DNA of 61,669 bases from Bacteroidales bacterium (GTDB lineage: Bacteria > Bacteroidota > Bacteroidia > Bacteroidales > F082): positions 1 to 61,669 of the forward strand of contig JACFNF010000017.1 in NCBI GenBank assembly GCA_019454985.1. The letters are read 5' to 3'. The notes beneath the pieces were generated by a model. That model was not told the origin of the DNA. It was given only the letters and a program-made list of their open reading frames with translations, and searched no databases. This document shows, piece after piece, positions 36,767-45,748 of this stretch. A program made the position numbers and the translations under genes. Every line of letters begins with the position of its first letter. Position 1 is the first letter of the stretch.

Positions 36767-36802
36767 GAGTTTTTTAGAGCTAATCCGAAAAAACTCTAAT
36801 TT
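36761..36802. promoter_or_regulatory. 15-bp perfect inverted repeat, candidate shared operator
   Basis: AAATTAGAGTTTTTT (36761-36775) and AAAAAACTCTAATTT (36788-36802) are perfect reverse complements separated by 12 bases. They lie between the divergent starts of iadA (36736) and the first cyanophycinase (36825). The left arm overlaps the iadA -7 box. The right arm lies just before a -7-like element (36808-36816, TA-N3-TTTG) for the rightward operon. An operator for a dimeric regulator of both units is the simplest reading; a cruciform or readthrough terminator is the alternative. Confidence 0.6.
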
Positions 36803-36824
36803 CGCCATAACTTTTGACAGTACG

Positions 36825-38789
36825 ATGAAAAAGGATATTATTCTTCTGATATTTTTAATGGCTTTTGCCTCAATGGGCTACTCGCAGCGTGGAAGAATAT
36901 TGCTTGTTGGCGGGGGAGGCGAAAAAAACAACGTCAACGGGTGGAGTGTGCCTGCCTACAAATGGGCGGTTCAGGGTAAAAGGGTAGCCGTCATTGGCAG
37001 CTCCACCGGATCGCTGGCGCCTTACCTGAAACAGTATTGCGGCGCTGCTTTCGCAAAAGAATTTGCCGTGGCTTCGCGCGACAGCGCCGACAGTCAAGTG
37101 CTGTTCGATACGCTGATGACCTATCAGGCCATCTTTTTCCGCGGAGGCGACCAATATGATTATTATTCCTATTACAAAGGAACTCGTCTGCAATTGGCCG
37201 CCGAAACCCTTTTTACCAATGGAGGAACCTTAGCCGGAACCTCAGCCGGGATGCACATCCTGTCATCGGTGATTTTCACGGCTAAGAAAGGCACTGTCTA
37301 TCCGTATGAAGCCATTGAAAATCCGAACAACTCCTATATGACTCTGGCCGACGATTTCTTTGACTTTTTCCCGAATTATCTTTTCGATACCCATTTTGCT
37401 GAACGTGCCCGATTTGCCCGGTTGGCCGGATTCCTAGCAAAATATAGCCTGACTAACCAAAAAAATGTCATCGGATTGGGGTTGGACGATATGACGTGTA
37501 TGGCAGTGGATACCAACAACATAGGTACGGTTTATGGAACCGGCTGCGCCAATTTTTATAGCTTCGACCAGCCTTTTGTGCTCAACGGAACCAAATTGTT
37601 ACACCCGGGAATGAATGTAAAACAACTTCCACAAGGTTCAACCTACAACTTTTCGACGGGCGAATTCACCACTGCTCCATTGGATCGTTTTCTGGAAACC
37701 GACGACCTTCACGAAACGGGAAATCTTACCCTTTTAGCCAGCGGCGGAAACACTTTGGCCAACAACAATGCCATGCTCAACGATTTGGTGACCAATTGTG
37801 GGAATCTTACCGATCAGGTGTTGATTTTAACCGGAGATCTTAGTACAGCGCAGTCATTTGAAACCCGGATTGAACAGGCCGGAGCTTCGGTAGCCGGCGT
37901 TTTTCTGATGGATGCCGCCAATGGTGCCAACGAAAACCTGGCCGAGAAGATTAACAGCCTAAAAAAACTTCTGTTTGTCGCCAACCCAACGGCCGGATTC
38001 AATGCATTTTTGAATACCCCCAACGGCCTTTTGCTCCAGAACAAGTTGAAATCGTCGGGAATAGTGGTGGCTTTTGTCGGCGATGATGCCCGCTTTGCCG
38101 GGAAAACAGTGGTGGATAACTATTACACTTCGCTGGCTTCGTGGTATGGCGAGCTGGAATTCAGCCGTGGACTGTGTATGCTTAAAAACACCGTCATCAT
38201 GCCCAATACATACTTCAATTCGGATATTTACGAAAATACAGCCACTGCTGTGCCTTATGCTATGGTGCGCGACACTTTGCGGTATGGGATATGGCTTACC
38301 TCAAAAAGTTACATGAAAGTCATGCCTGTCGTAGGTTATACCACCCTCACGGGTTACGGACAACATCCGGTGATGGTTTTGCGCAACGAAGGCGGCAAGG
38401 CCGGATATGTCACTCAAACCTCTACAGGAAGCAGCAGTGCAAAACCAAGAATGGTGGCCGGATTCGAAAACCTTGTGTTTTCGCTTGTGGACGAAACATT
38501 GCCTTATCAGATGGGTCAAACCGAAGCTTCTTCCATTGGTGAACAAAGCCCGGACGATGGGATACTGGTTTTTGGAAATCCAACAAGAGAAACCCTCCTA
38601 GTGAAGTCGCCTTTCACACGCTTTATCTGGAAAATCATCAACACGCAGGGCCTTTGCTTGGGCAAAGGAACAGCCGAAACGGAGCAAATCCGGCTCAATC
38701 TGAAACCATTCGATTCCGGAGTGTATGTTCTTCACATTAGCGATTTTGAAGGAAAAAGATCGTTTGCAAAAAAAATTATTAAACTATAA
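36825..38789 (+). CDS. T9SS-exported cyanophycinase-like protein, tandem S51 domains
   Basis: A 654-residue secreted protein with a signal peptide (about 1-20). The first S51 (cyanophycinase/PepE) domain spans about 23-260, with the FFRGGDQYDYY loop at 104-114, the nucleophile elbow GTSAG (Ser140) and DTHFAERARFARL (His190). A second S51-like domain (about 299-560) has FVGDDARFAG at the place of the nucleophile elbow and lacks the serine, so it looks non-catalytic. The last 70 residues form a T9SS sorting domain. It would cut a beta-aspartyl polymer such as cyanophycin at the cell surface. It opens a five-gene operon. Confidence 0.82.
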   Translation: MKKDIILLIFLMAFASMGYSQRGRILLVGGGGEKNNVNGWSVPAYKWAVQGKRVAVIGSSTGSLAPYLKQYCGAAFAKEFAVASRDSADSQVLFDTLMTYQAIFFRGGDQYDYYSYYKGTRLQLAAETLFTNGGTLAGTSAGMHILSSVIFTAKKGTVYPYEAIENPNNSYMTLADDFFDFFPNYLFDTHFAERARFARLAGFLAKYSLTNQKNVIGLGLDDMTCMAVDTNNIGTVYGTGCANFYSFDQPFVLNGTKLLHPGMNVKQLPQGSTYNFSTGEFTTAPLDRFLETDDLHETGNLTLLASGGNTLANNNAMLNDLVTNCGNLTDQVLILTGDLSTAQSFETRIEQAGASVAGVFLMDAANGANENLAEKINSLKKLLFVANPTAGFNAFLNTPNGLLLQNKLKSSGIVVAFVGDDARFAGKTVVDNYYTSLASWYGELEFSRGLCMLKNTVIMPNTYFNSDIYENTATAVPYAMVRDTLRYGIWLTSKSYMKVMPVVGYTTLTGYGQHPVMVLRNEGGKAGYVTQTSTGSSSAKPRMVAGFENLVFSLVDETLPYQMGQTEASSIGEQSPDDGILVFGNPTRETLLVKSPFTRFIWKIINTQGLCLGKGTAETEQIRLNLKPFDSGVYVLHISDFEGKRSFAKKIIKL

Positions 38790-38797
38790 TACTATAA

Positions 38798-40054
38798 ATG
38801 AGAATAATACAGAAGTCATTATGTTTCATTTGCCTTTGGGCTTTGCTTCCTGTGTTGACACACGCACAAGGCAATTTAGTGATAACAGGCGGAGGCCTCG
38901 AAAACGACAACCATGCTGTTTTCGATGAGTTTATTCGTTTGGCAGGTGGCCCGGATGCCATCATTTCGGTGATTCCGGCTGCCAGCGGAGTGGCTGCCCA
39001 AACGATGGCGTATTTCAGCCTCGGACTGACTTATCATGGCGTGAAACCCGAAAATATTCAGCTCATTCCGATTGCCATGGTGGACGACGACAGCACCTTG
39101 AACGTCAACGAAGCCGAATGGAAAGCCAATGCCTGGGATGCCGAACTTGCGCAAAAGGTACGCTTGGGCAATGGGGTTTGGTTTTCGGGAGGCGACCAAC
39201 TGCGCATCATGCAACTGATGTTTGACCCTCAGGGTAAGCCATCGCCGGTGATGCAAGCGGTGTGGGATGTTTATCGCCGTGGCGGTGTGATTGGCGGAAC
39301 CAGCGCCGGAGCTGCCATCATGACCAACCCAATGATTGGCGGTGGAACCAGCCTCGGAGCTTTGCAATATGGCGTGAAGGAGACAACAATCGGTCAGGAT
39401 AACGAGGAGTTTCAAGGCGTTCTGCTCAGCCCTGGAATTGGCTTTTTCCCATATGGAATGGTAGATCAACATTTTCATGCCCGGGCACGTACCGGAAGGC
39501 TCGCTGCCATTTTAGCCTACACCGGACAAAGATTTGGCTTTGGTATTGACGAAAATACAGCCCTGATTTTCTATGGCTCCGAGAACAAAATGATGGTGGC
39601 CGGAGCTGCAGGAATCACCATTTTCGATACCGAAAACGCTTTGTTCCGAAAAACGGAATCATTTAACACGTTTACCAAACTGAAAGTGCATTACTTAGAA
39701 AATGGTGACCAGTTTTTTTTCGATACTTTTCAGGTTTTGCCTTCGCCGGAGAAAAAACCACTCCAGCTAATAGCCCAACGCAAACCAAACCAAACCATTC
39801 CGGGAGGCAGCTTTTCCATCGAAGGCCAGAGTTTTTATGAGCTGCTGACCCAACAACTTTTCGAGGAAGAAGCCACCTCCACTTCGAGCCTTCAGTTTGT
39901 TGACTCCAAAACGGCTTTCCGTTTAACCATGAGTTGTCAGCCCGAAACACAGTTGTATTTTTACAGCCCAAAACACGGAAAAGACCGTTTTACTGCCTTA
40001 GACCTCCGTTTGGATATCGAAGCTGTTTCAGTTGATATCACACCTTTGAATTGA
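38798..40054 (+). CDS. Exported cyanophycinase (S51 peptidase)
   Basis: A 418-residue S51 serine peptidase with a signal peptide (about 1-24) and no T9SS domain, so periplasmic or released by another route. The GGDQ substrate loop is at 131-134, the nucleophile Ser169 lies in GGTSAGAA, and DQHFHARARTGRL (Asp223, His225 and following arginines) completes the site. About 100 extra C-terminal residues follow the S51 core; extracellular CphE proteins are, as I recall, of similar size. Cyanophycinases release beta-Asp-Arg dipeptides from multi-L-arginyl-poly-L-aspartate. It begins 8 bases after the first cyanophycinase gene and 28 bases before susC. Confidence 0.85.
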   Translation: MRIIQKSLCFICLWALLPVLTHAQGNLVITGGGLENDNHAVFDEFIRLAGGPDAIISVIPAASGVAAQTMAYFSLGLTYHGVKPENIQLIPIAMVDDDSTLNVNEAEWKANAWDAELAQKVRLGNGVWFSGGDQLRIMQLMFDPQGKPSPVMQAVWDVYRRGGVIGGTSAGAAIMTNPMIGGGTSLGALQYGVKETTIGQDNEEFQGVLLSPGIGFFPYGMVDQHFHARARTGRLAAILAYTGQRFGFGIDENTALIFYGSENKMMVAGAAGITIFDTENALFRKTESFNTFTKLKVHYLENGDQFFFDTFQVLPSPEKKPLQLIAQRKPNQTIPGGSFSIEGQSFYELLTQQLFEEEATSTSSLQFVDSKTAFRLTMSCQPETQLYFYSPKHGKDRFTALDLRLDIEAVSVDITPLN

Positions 40055-40082
40055 ATGTTAAAACCTAATAAATGAACAAGCT

Positions 40083-42989
40083 ATGAAAAAAAGTAAACTT
40101 TTAACTTTTATTCTGACCTTTTTCATCGGCACCCTTTTCGCTCAGACACATTCTGTTACGGGTACGGTTACTTCCGCTGCCGACAGAATGCCTGTGCCCG
40201 GTGCAACGGTGCAGGTGAAAGGGACTACCATCGGCACAACAACTGACCTCGACGGAAATTACAAAATCAATGCCGACCCGAAGTCAACCCTTGTTTTTAG
40301 CTATGTGGGAATGCTGACGGTCGAAATCCCCGTGAACAACCGCATGATGATTAATGTGATGATGGAAGAAAAGAAAGTGAATCTGGGCGAGGTTGTTGTT
40401 GTTGGTTACAGTACTTCGAGCAAGAAACTCATCTCCAACTCGGTTGGCGTTGTCAACTCCGAAGAGCTTCGCAATAACCCCGTTCGCACCATTGATGGGG
40501 TGCTTCAGGGAAAAGTGGCCGGCGTTTCCATCAGCATGAACTCGGGAACTCCCGGCGGACAAAACAACATCAGGATGCGAGGCGGAAGCTCCATCACGGC
40601 CAGCAACCAGCCCCTTGTGATTGTGGACGGCGTGCCCGTTATCACCGGAGACTATGGCCAGATTGGGTACAGCGGTCAATCCATTGATGCCTTGTCCGAC
40701 ATCAACCCAAACGACATCGAATCCATCACTTTCCTCAAGGATGCTTCGGCAACAGCCATCTATGGTGCCCGCGCCTCTAACGGGGTTATGCTTGTAACCA
40801 CCAAAAAGGGAAGCTATCAGAAAACAAGCGTTAATTTGAGCACTTCTTTTGGTTGGCAAAACCTTCCGAAGGAACGTATCCCCAAAATGATGAATGCCGC
40901 CCAATGGAACGAATACAAAAGCACCAATGTTCAAGGGATTGACACCGACTGGATGAGCCAAATTCTGCAAACAGCTCCCACATCGAATACCGAATTTTCG
41001 GTGAGCAGTGGCAACGACAAAACACGGGTTTTTGTTTCCGGAAACTATTACGATCAGGACGGGATTATCAAATCAACCCGTTACAGCCGTTATAGCGGAC
41101 GTTTGAGCGTGGATCACAAACTTCGTGACAACCTGACGATTGGCGGAAGCGTTTCGATGAATTATTCCAAAAACGACCGTGTTGAAGGCGATTACACCCT
41201 TTACGGTCCGCTGCCAAACGCCATTTCCATGCCTGCCATTTATCCGGTCTATAACCCCGATGGAAGTTACAACGAATCAGGCCCCTATGCCAATCCGGTA
41301 GCCATTATTGACCACACCATCAACCAGGCGTTCACCAACCGCAGCAATGCAAATGTTTATGCTGAATACAAATTCCTGAATAATTTCAGTTTCACCACCA
41401 AATGGAGCGCCGACCAGTATTTCCTGCGCGAACACGAATACGACCCCATTACCACAGCTCAAGGTGCAAAATACAACGGTCTGGGAATCGAAGGCACCAC
41501 CTATGCCAGCAACCTGATTTCGAGCAATGTGCTGCAATATCAGGTTTCGCTCGACAAAAAACACAATATCGAAGCTTTGGTGGGCTATAGTCTCGAAAAA
41601 TTCTCGCGCCGTAACACCTATATCGAGGCCATCAACTTCCCAAACGAAAACTTTCAATACATCACCTCGGCGGGTACGATCAGAGCCGCTTCGACCCGAA
41701 GCCTGGATCGCGGAATGAACTCCTATTTTGGCCAATTTAAATACAACTACCTCTACAAATACATCGTTACCCTTACGGCTCGTGCCGACGGATCATCGAA
41801 ATTTGGGAAAAACAACCGCTACGGCTATTTCCCCGCCGTATCGTTTGCCTGGAGAGCCAACGAAGAAAAGTTTCTGAAAAATGTGGGTGCCGTCAGCGAG
41901 CTTAAGCTGCGTCTCAGTTTCGGACTCACGGGTAACGACGACATCAGCGATTTCTCTTCGATGGGACTATATGGAGGCGGATACAACTACGGCCAACGGC
42001 CCGGCATCGCACCGGTGCAGCTCCCCAATGCCGACCTGCGCTGGGAATCCACCATACAGAACGGATTTGGCTTCGACCTCGGTCTGCTCGAGGACCGCAT
42101 CAGCTTAGTCGCCGATTTTTATTACAACCATACCCGAGACCTGCTCTTAGACCGACCCGTACCTCCTTCGACCGGTTATACCTATATCACTGCCAACATA
42201 GGCGAGCTTCAGAACAAAGGTGTCGAACTGCTGCTCAACACACAAAATATTAAAAAAGAGTTTGTTTGGAATACCTCGTTTAACTTTTCGGCCAACCGCA
42301 ACAAAGTGCTCAAACTCTACGAAGGACAGCCGATTGATGACCAGGGCAGGGGAGGAAACCGGGTGCAGGAAGGCGAACCTGTGGGAATTTTTTATGGTTA
42401 CAACTGCCTCGGTGTTGATCCCACAACCGGAAAACTGGTTTACGAAGATGTGAACAAAGACGGCGTTATCACGGCCGAAGACCGAAAGAAAATCGGAGAT
42501 CCAAATCCCGACTTTATTTATGGCATGACTAATACTTTCATCTACAAAAATTTCGATCTTTCGGTCTTCCTTCAGGGCGTTCAGGGAAATGATGTATTTA
42601 ATGGAAGCAATATCTATCTCGCATCCGGCATAGGTGAGGACAACCAATTGGCTATCATGGTTAACCGTTGGAAAAAACCCGGCGACATTACTAAAATACC
42701 CAAACAGGGCGATCAGCTGAAATCGTCGCGCTTCATCGAAAACGGCTCCTTTATGCGCATCAAAAACGTGACTTTGGCCTTTACACTCCCGCAAAAATAC
42801 CTGAAACAGCTCAAACTGAAAAGCCTCAGGGTGTTTGCCTCAGGCCAGAACCTCTACACGTTTACAACCTACACCGGTATGGACCCCGAAGTAAATTATT
42901 ACTCCAACGACAACGTGGTAATGGGTACCGATTTCTTCACCTATCCCCAGTCGCGCACTTATACCCTCGGACTTAACATCGGAATCTAA
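40083..42989 (+). CDS. SusC/RagA family TonB-dependent outer-membrane transporter
   Basis: A 968-residue outer-membrane transporter. Signal peptide (about 1-20), then a carboxypeptidase-regulatory-like domain (VTGTVTSAADRMPVPGATVQVKG...), a TonB box near EVVVVGYS, and the plug domain with the SusC signature IESITFLKDASATAIYGARASNG (in part). A 22-strand barrel follows, ending in an aromatic-rich strand. With SusD it would import oligomers across the outer membrane. Placed directly behind two cyanophycinases, its cargo is likely a beta-aspartyl dipeptide or oligomer; RagAB shows that this family can carry peptides. Confidence 0.93.
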   Translation: MKKSKLLTFILTFFIGTLFAQTHSVTGTVTSAADRMPVPGATVQVKGTTIGTTTDLDGNYKINADPKSTLVFSYVGMLTVEIPVNNRMMINVMMEEKKVNLGEVVVVGYSTSSKKLISNSVGVVNSEELRNNPVRTIDGVLQGKVAGVSISMNSGTPGGQNNIRMRGGSSITASNQPLVIVDGVPVITGDYGQIGYSGQSIDALSDINPNDIESITFLKDASATAIYGARASNGVMLVTTKKGSYQKTSVNLSTSFGWQNLPKERIPKMMNAAQWNEYKSTNVQGIDTDWMSQILQTAPTSNTEFSVSSGNDKTRVFVSGNYYDQDGIIKSTRYSRYSGRLSVDHKLRDNLTIGGSVSMNYSKNDRVEGDYTLYGPLPNAISMPAIYPVYNPDGSYNESGPYANPVAIIDHTINQAFTNRSNANVYAEYKFLNNFSFTTKWSADQYFLREHEYDPITTAQGAKYNGLGIEGTTYASNLISSNVLQYQVSLDKKHNIEALVGYSLEKFSRRNTYIEAINFPNENFQYITSAGTIRAASTRSLDRGMNSYFGQFKYNYLYKYIVTLTARADGSSKFGKNNRYGYFPAVSFAWRANEEKFLKNVGAVSELKLRLSFGLTGNDDISDFSSMGLYGGGYNYGQRPGIAPVQLPNADLRWESTIQNGFGFDLGLLEDRISLVADFYYNHTRDLLLDRPVPPSTGYTYITANIGELQNKGVELLLNTQNIKKEFVWNTSFNFSANRNKVLKLYEGQPIDDQGRGGNRVQEGEPVGIFYGYNCLGVDPTTGKLVYEDVNKDGVITAEDRKKIGDPNPDFIYGMTNTFIYKNFDLSVFLQGVQGNDVFNGSNIYLASGIGEDNQLAIMVNRWKKPGDITKIPKQGDQLKSSRFIENGSFMRIKNVTLAFTLPQKYLKQLKLKSLRVFASGQNLYTFTTYTGMDPEVNYYSNDNVVMGTDFFTYPQSRTYTLGLNIGI

Positions 42990-43008
42990 ACCTGAAACAC
43001 TTGGAAAA

Positions 43009-44346
43009 ATGAAAAATACAGCATATATTATTCTGATAATCAGTTTTATTGCTTCATCCTGCAATAAAATATTAGATGTTGAACCCACTGCTTATGTTTC
43101 AACCGATATAGCTTTGGTGGACAGCACCGGAGTTGAACGGGCCGTGGTTGGCTCATACAGCGGTTTGCAGGCTATTGGTCTTTATAGCCGCAATGCGGCC
43201 ATTGTGGGCGATCTGGCCGCCGACAACCTCGTCTGGACCGGAACAACACAAGAGTATGGGCAGATTATGAACCGCAACATAGCCGCCGATAATGGCGTTT
43301 CGGAAGGCATGTGGACAGCCGCTTACGATGTCATCAATCGGGCGAACAACATCCTTCTCAATTTGCCGGAAATCAAATATCGCTCGCCTAACGGCAAAAA
43401 CAAGGCCGAAGGGGAAGCCTTGTTTCTTCGTGCTTTGATGTACGACTACTTGGTTTCTTATTACGGAAATCTGCCACTTCGACTGCTCCCAACACTCGAT
43501 CTGAGCACCCTCGACATGGCTCCTGTCGGCAAAACCAGGATTTACGAACAAATCACAGCCGACCTCGAGAGGGTCATTGAATTGCTTCCGGAAACCAATT
43601 CGAATGGCAGGGCAACTGTCCGCAGCGCAAAAGGCCTCTTTGCCCGAGCCTGTCTTTCCCGGTATCATGCCACCGGCGATGCCGTCTTTGCTACTAAAGC
43701 TATACAGACGGCTTCGGAACTCATCGCCGCTTCTTCGGGCCTTGAAACCAGTTTTGCGCAGTTGTTCAACCCCGCCGCTTCAAGCTCCGAATCGTTGATG
43801 GAAATAGCCTACGACGTGCAGAATTTTAACCGTCTGGCTCAGTATTACTATACCCGTGATCTCAACGGACGCTACGAAGTGGCGCCTTCGGCCGGACTGA
43901 TTGCTGCTTATGCCGAGAACGACAGTCGCCGGGCCGTTACCATTCGTTTTGATGAGAAAAACAATCCGTACGGCGGAAAATACAACGATGTGGCCGGTGG
44001 TGTTGACCGCGTGTATGTGCTGCGACTGGCCGAAATGTACCTCATCCGTGCCGAAGCTATGGCCTATACAAACGGATCGGTAGATGAAATCAAAGCCGAC
44101 ATCAATACGGTGAGAACGCGCGCCGGACTGCTCAACACCACCGCCGACGACATCCCCGCATTGAAAATGGCCATCGAAAACGAAAGACGACTCGAGTTTG
44201 CTTTCGAAGGTCATCGTTGGGCCGATTTAGTGCGCACAAACAGAGCAAGCCAGGTGCTGGGAATTGATCAAAATCACTGTCTTTTCCCTATCCCCCTCAG
44301 CGAAATGCAAACCAACAAAAAAATGATTCAAAACACAGGTTACTGA
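43009..44346 (+). CDS. SusD/RagB family surface lipoprotein
   Basis: A 445-residue lipoprotein (lipobox ASSC, Cys18) that forms the lid of the SusC channel and captures ligand. The SusD-like helical core contains the typical segments AEGEALFLRALMYDYLV, VYVLRLAEMYLIRAEA and the C-terminal ERRLEFAFEGHRWADLVR. PIPLSEMQTNKKMIQNTGY closes it, as in the family. It starts 19 bases after susC and ends 8 bases before the PKD/propeller gene. Ligand specificity cannot be read from sequence; context points to a peptide. Confidence 0.92.
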   Translation: MKNTAYIILIISFIASSCNKILDVEPTAYVSTDIALVDSTGVERAVVGSYSGLQAIGLYSRNAAIVGDLAADNLVWTGTTQEYGQIMNRNIAADNGVSEGMWTAAYDVINRANNILLNLPEIKYRSPNGKNKAEGEALFLRALMYDYLVSYYGNLPLRLLPTLDLSTLDMAPVGKTRIYEQITADLERVIELLPETNSNGRATVRSAKGLFARACLSRYHATGDAVFATKAIQTASELIAASSGLETSFAQLFNPAASSSESLMEIAYDVQNFNRLAQYYYTRDLNGRYEVAPSAGLIAAYAENDSRRAVTIRFDEKNNPYGGKYNDVAGGVDRVYVLRLAEMYLIRAEAMAYTNGSVDEIKADINTVRTRAGLLNTTADDIPALKMAIENERRLEFAFEGHRWADLVRTNRASQVLGIDQNHCLFPIPLSEMQTNKKMIQNTGY

Positions 44347-44354
44347 TCAAAACA

Positions 44355-45566
44355 ATGAATACCATGAAAAATAAATTCCTGAATCTGATTTTGGTTATTC
44401 CCCTGATTGTGGGGATGACCGCCTGTGAAAAATACGAGCTGGGGAATCCGCCGGCAAGCACACAGGCCAATTTCACTTATACCTTGTCTAACAACGGCAA
44501 TGCGCCCTGCGAGATGACCATTACCAATACTTCACTCAATGCAAAAAGCTATTTGTGGGATTTTGGCAACGGAACAACCTCAACCGAAAAAGATCCGGTT
44601 GTGACTTATGACACTCCGGGTATCTATACTGTGAAACTCACCTGTGTTGGCGAAAACGATGTACACTATAATTCATTAGTGAAAACAATGGCTGTCAACA
44701 TCAAAGATCCCTTGGCCGGACAGTCGCAGGTGTTGTATTTCACTACCCGCACACCCACGGGCGGAGCTGTCCATTTTGTGGTATTAAACGAGGAGGCACC
44801 TATCGTACAGGATTTTGATGAAATAGAACTTTCGCGGCCTTATGGAATTGTTGCCGACTCAGCCTCGCGCAAAGTCTTCGTATCCGACCTCAATCTTGGT
44901 GTCATTTACAGCTTCGACGCCGATGGTAAAAATCCTCAGCGCATTCTCGATGCTTCAGTACCCGGTCAGGAAATCGTGGACTCGCCTCAAGCCCTGATGG
45001 TCATCGGCGACAAACTTTATTGGGGTCGTCCGGGTGGGATATATCGCTGCAACCTTGACGGTACAAACCCGGAAGTATTCCTCAATACCGGCGGAGTAAA
45101 ACCCGAATATCCCATTGATATGCAATACGATCCGGAAAATCAGAAAATCTATTTCGTCAACGACCGTACTGATTACAGCGGAGGATACTGGTCAGTAAAC
45201 CTCGATGGAACCGGACTGACCGAACATATTGCCGGCATTGACGGCACCGCCATCGAATTGAATGTTAGCGCCGGAAAAACCTATATGGCCATTTACGGTT
45301 CGGATGAGACTCCGGTACCTGAGGATGGCATTTATATGTGTAACCTCGATGGCACCTCGCTGTCTAAAATTGGCGACTATGGCCCAAAAGCTACCTGGGG
45401 CGTAGCCATTGACCACAAACGTGAAAAATTGTTCTGGGGTTTTAAAAAGACCAATTCGGCACCCGATGGCAAAATCATCCGCGCCAACCTCGACGGCTCA
45501 AACCCCGAAGACTGGGTGACCGGAGTTAGCCCCCATGCCATCTTTGTGGGATGGATTAAACTCTGA
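44355..45566 (+). CDS. PKD-domain beta-propeller lipoprotein
   Basis: A 403-residue lipoprotein (lipobox MTAC, Cys24; a second in-frame ATG lies at 44364). A PKD domain (about 40-112) includes SYLWDFGNGT and YTVKLTC. The rest is a beta-propeller of YWTD-like repeats such as GIVADSASRKVFVSD and GVAIDHKREKLFWGF. In a SusCD operon this position usually holds a surface ligand-binding lipoprotein (SusE/F-like), and I infer the same here. It is the last gene before the terminator at 45585-45623. Confidence 0.8.
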   Translation: MNTMKNKFLNLILVIPLIVGMTACEKYELGNPPASTQANFTYTLSNNGNAPCEMTITNTSLNAKSYLWDFGNGTTSTEKDPVVTYDTPGIYTVKLTCVGENDVHYNSLVKTMAVNIKDPLAGQSQVLYFTTRTPTGGAVHFVVLNEEAPIVQDFDEIELSRPYGIVADSASRKVFVSDLNLGVIYSFDADGKNPQRILDASVPGQEIVDSPQALMVIGDKLYWGRPGGIYRCNLDGTNPEVFLNTGGVKPEYPIDMQYDPENQKIYFVNDRTDYSGGYWSVNLDGTGLTEHIAGIDGTAIELNVSAGKTYMAIYGSDETPVPEDGIYMCNLDGTSLSKIGDYGPKATWGVAIDHKREKLFWGFKKTNSAPDGKIIRANLDGSNPEDWVTGVSPHAIFVGWIKL

Positions 45567-45584
45567 TAGCTCATCTGCCATCAT

Positions 45585-45623
45585 AAAATCGAGGCTCCTG
45601 ATAAAAAGGAGTCTCGATTTTTT
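45585..45623 (+). terminator. Terminator of the cyanophycinase-SusCD operon
   Basis: AAAATCGAGGCTCCT pairs with AGGAGTCTCGATTTT (one G-U) around a 7-base loop and is followed by a T run. It starts 18 bases after the PKD/propeller stop codon. Confidence 0.88.
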
Positions 45624-45720
45624 ATTTGATTTTGCACGAAAACCAATCCACAGACAAAACCATCCATGAAAGTTTAAACTTTGATCTCAAAAAAACGATC
45701 TTTTGCATCGGTCAACAACT

Positions 45721-45728
45721 TACCTTTG
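45721..45728 (+). promoter_or_regulatory. -7 box (TACCTTTG) of rnr
   Basis: TACCTTTG is an exact TAnnTTTG match 20 bases before the ATG at 45749, which supports that start. A TTTG at 45702-45705 lies 15 bases upstream, somewhat closer than usual. Confidence 0.55.
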
Positions 45729-45748
45729 AAAAATCAAATCCGTATGCC

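Noticed and set aside
36761..36802. The inverted repeat as an intrinsic terminator
   Set aside because: It lies between two divergent 5' ends, where no transcript needs ending, and the T runs are inside the stem rather than after it.
40284..40970. A 228-codon minus-strand open frame opposite susC
   Set aside because: It lies wholly inside the well-supported susC gene and has no family features; it is a shadow of the codon pattern. The same holds for 42147-42794.
34017..45566. A cyanophycin synthesis locus
   Set aside because: No cphA-like ATP-grasp synthetase is present in the window; all enzymes are degradative.
45626..45748. A 41-residue N-terminal extension of RNase R
   Set aside because: It starts at TTG within the terminator region and contains the -7 box of rnr; the family-like sequence begins at the ATG 45749.
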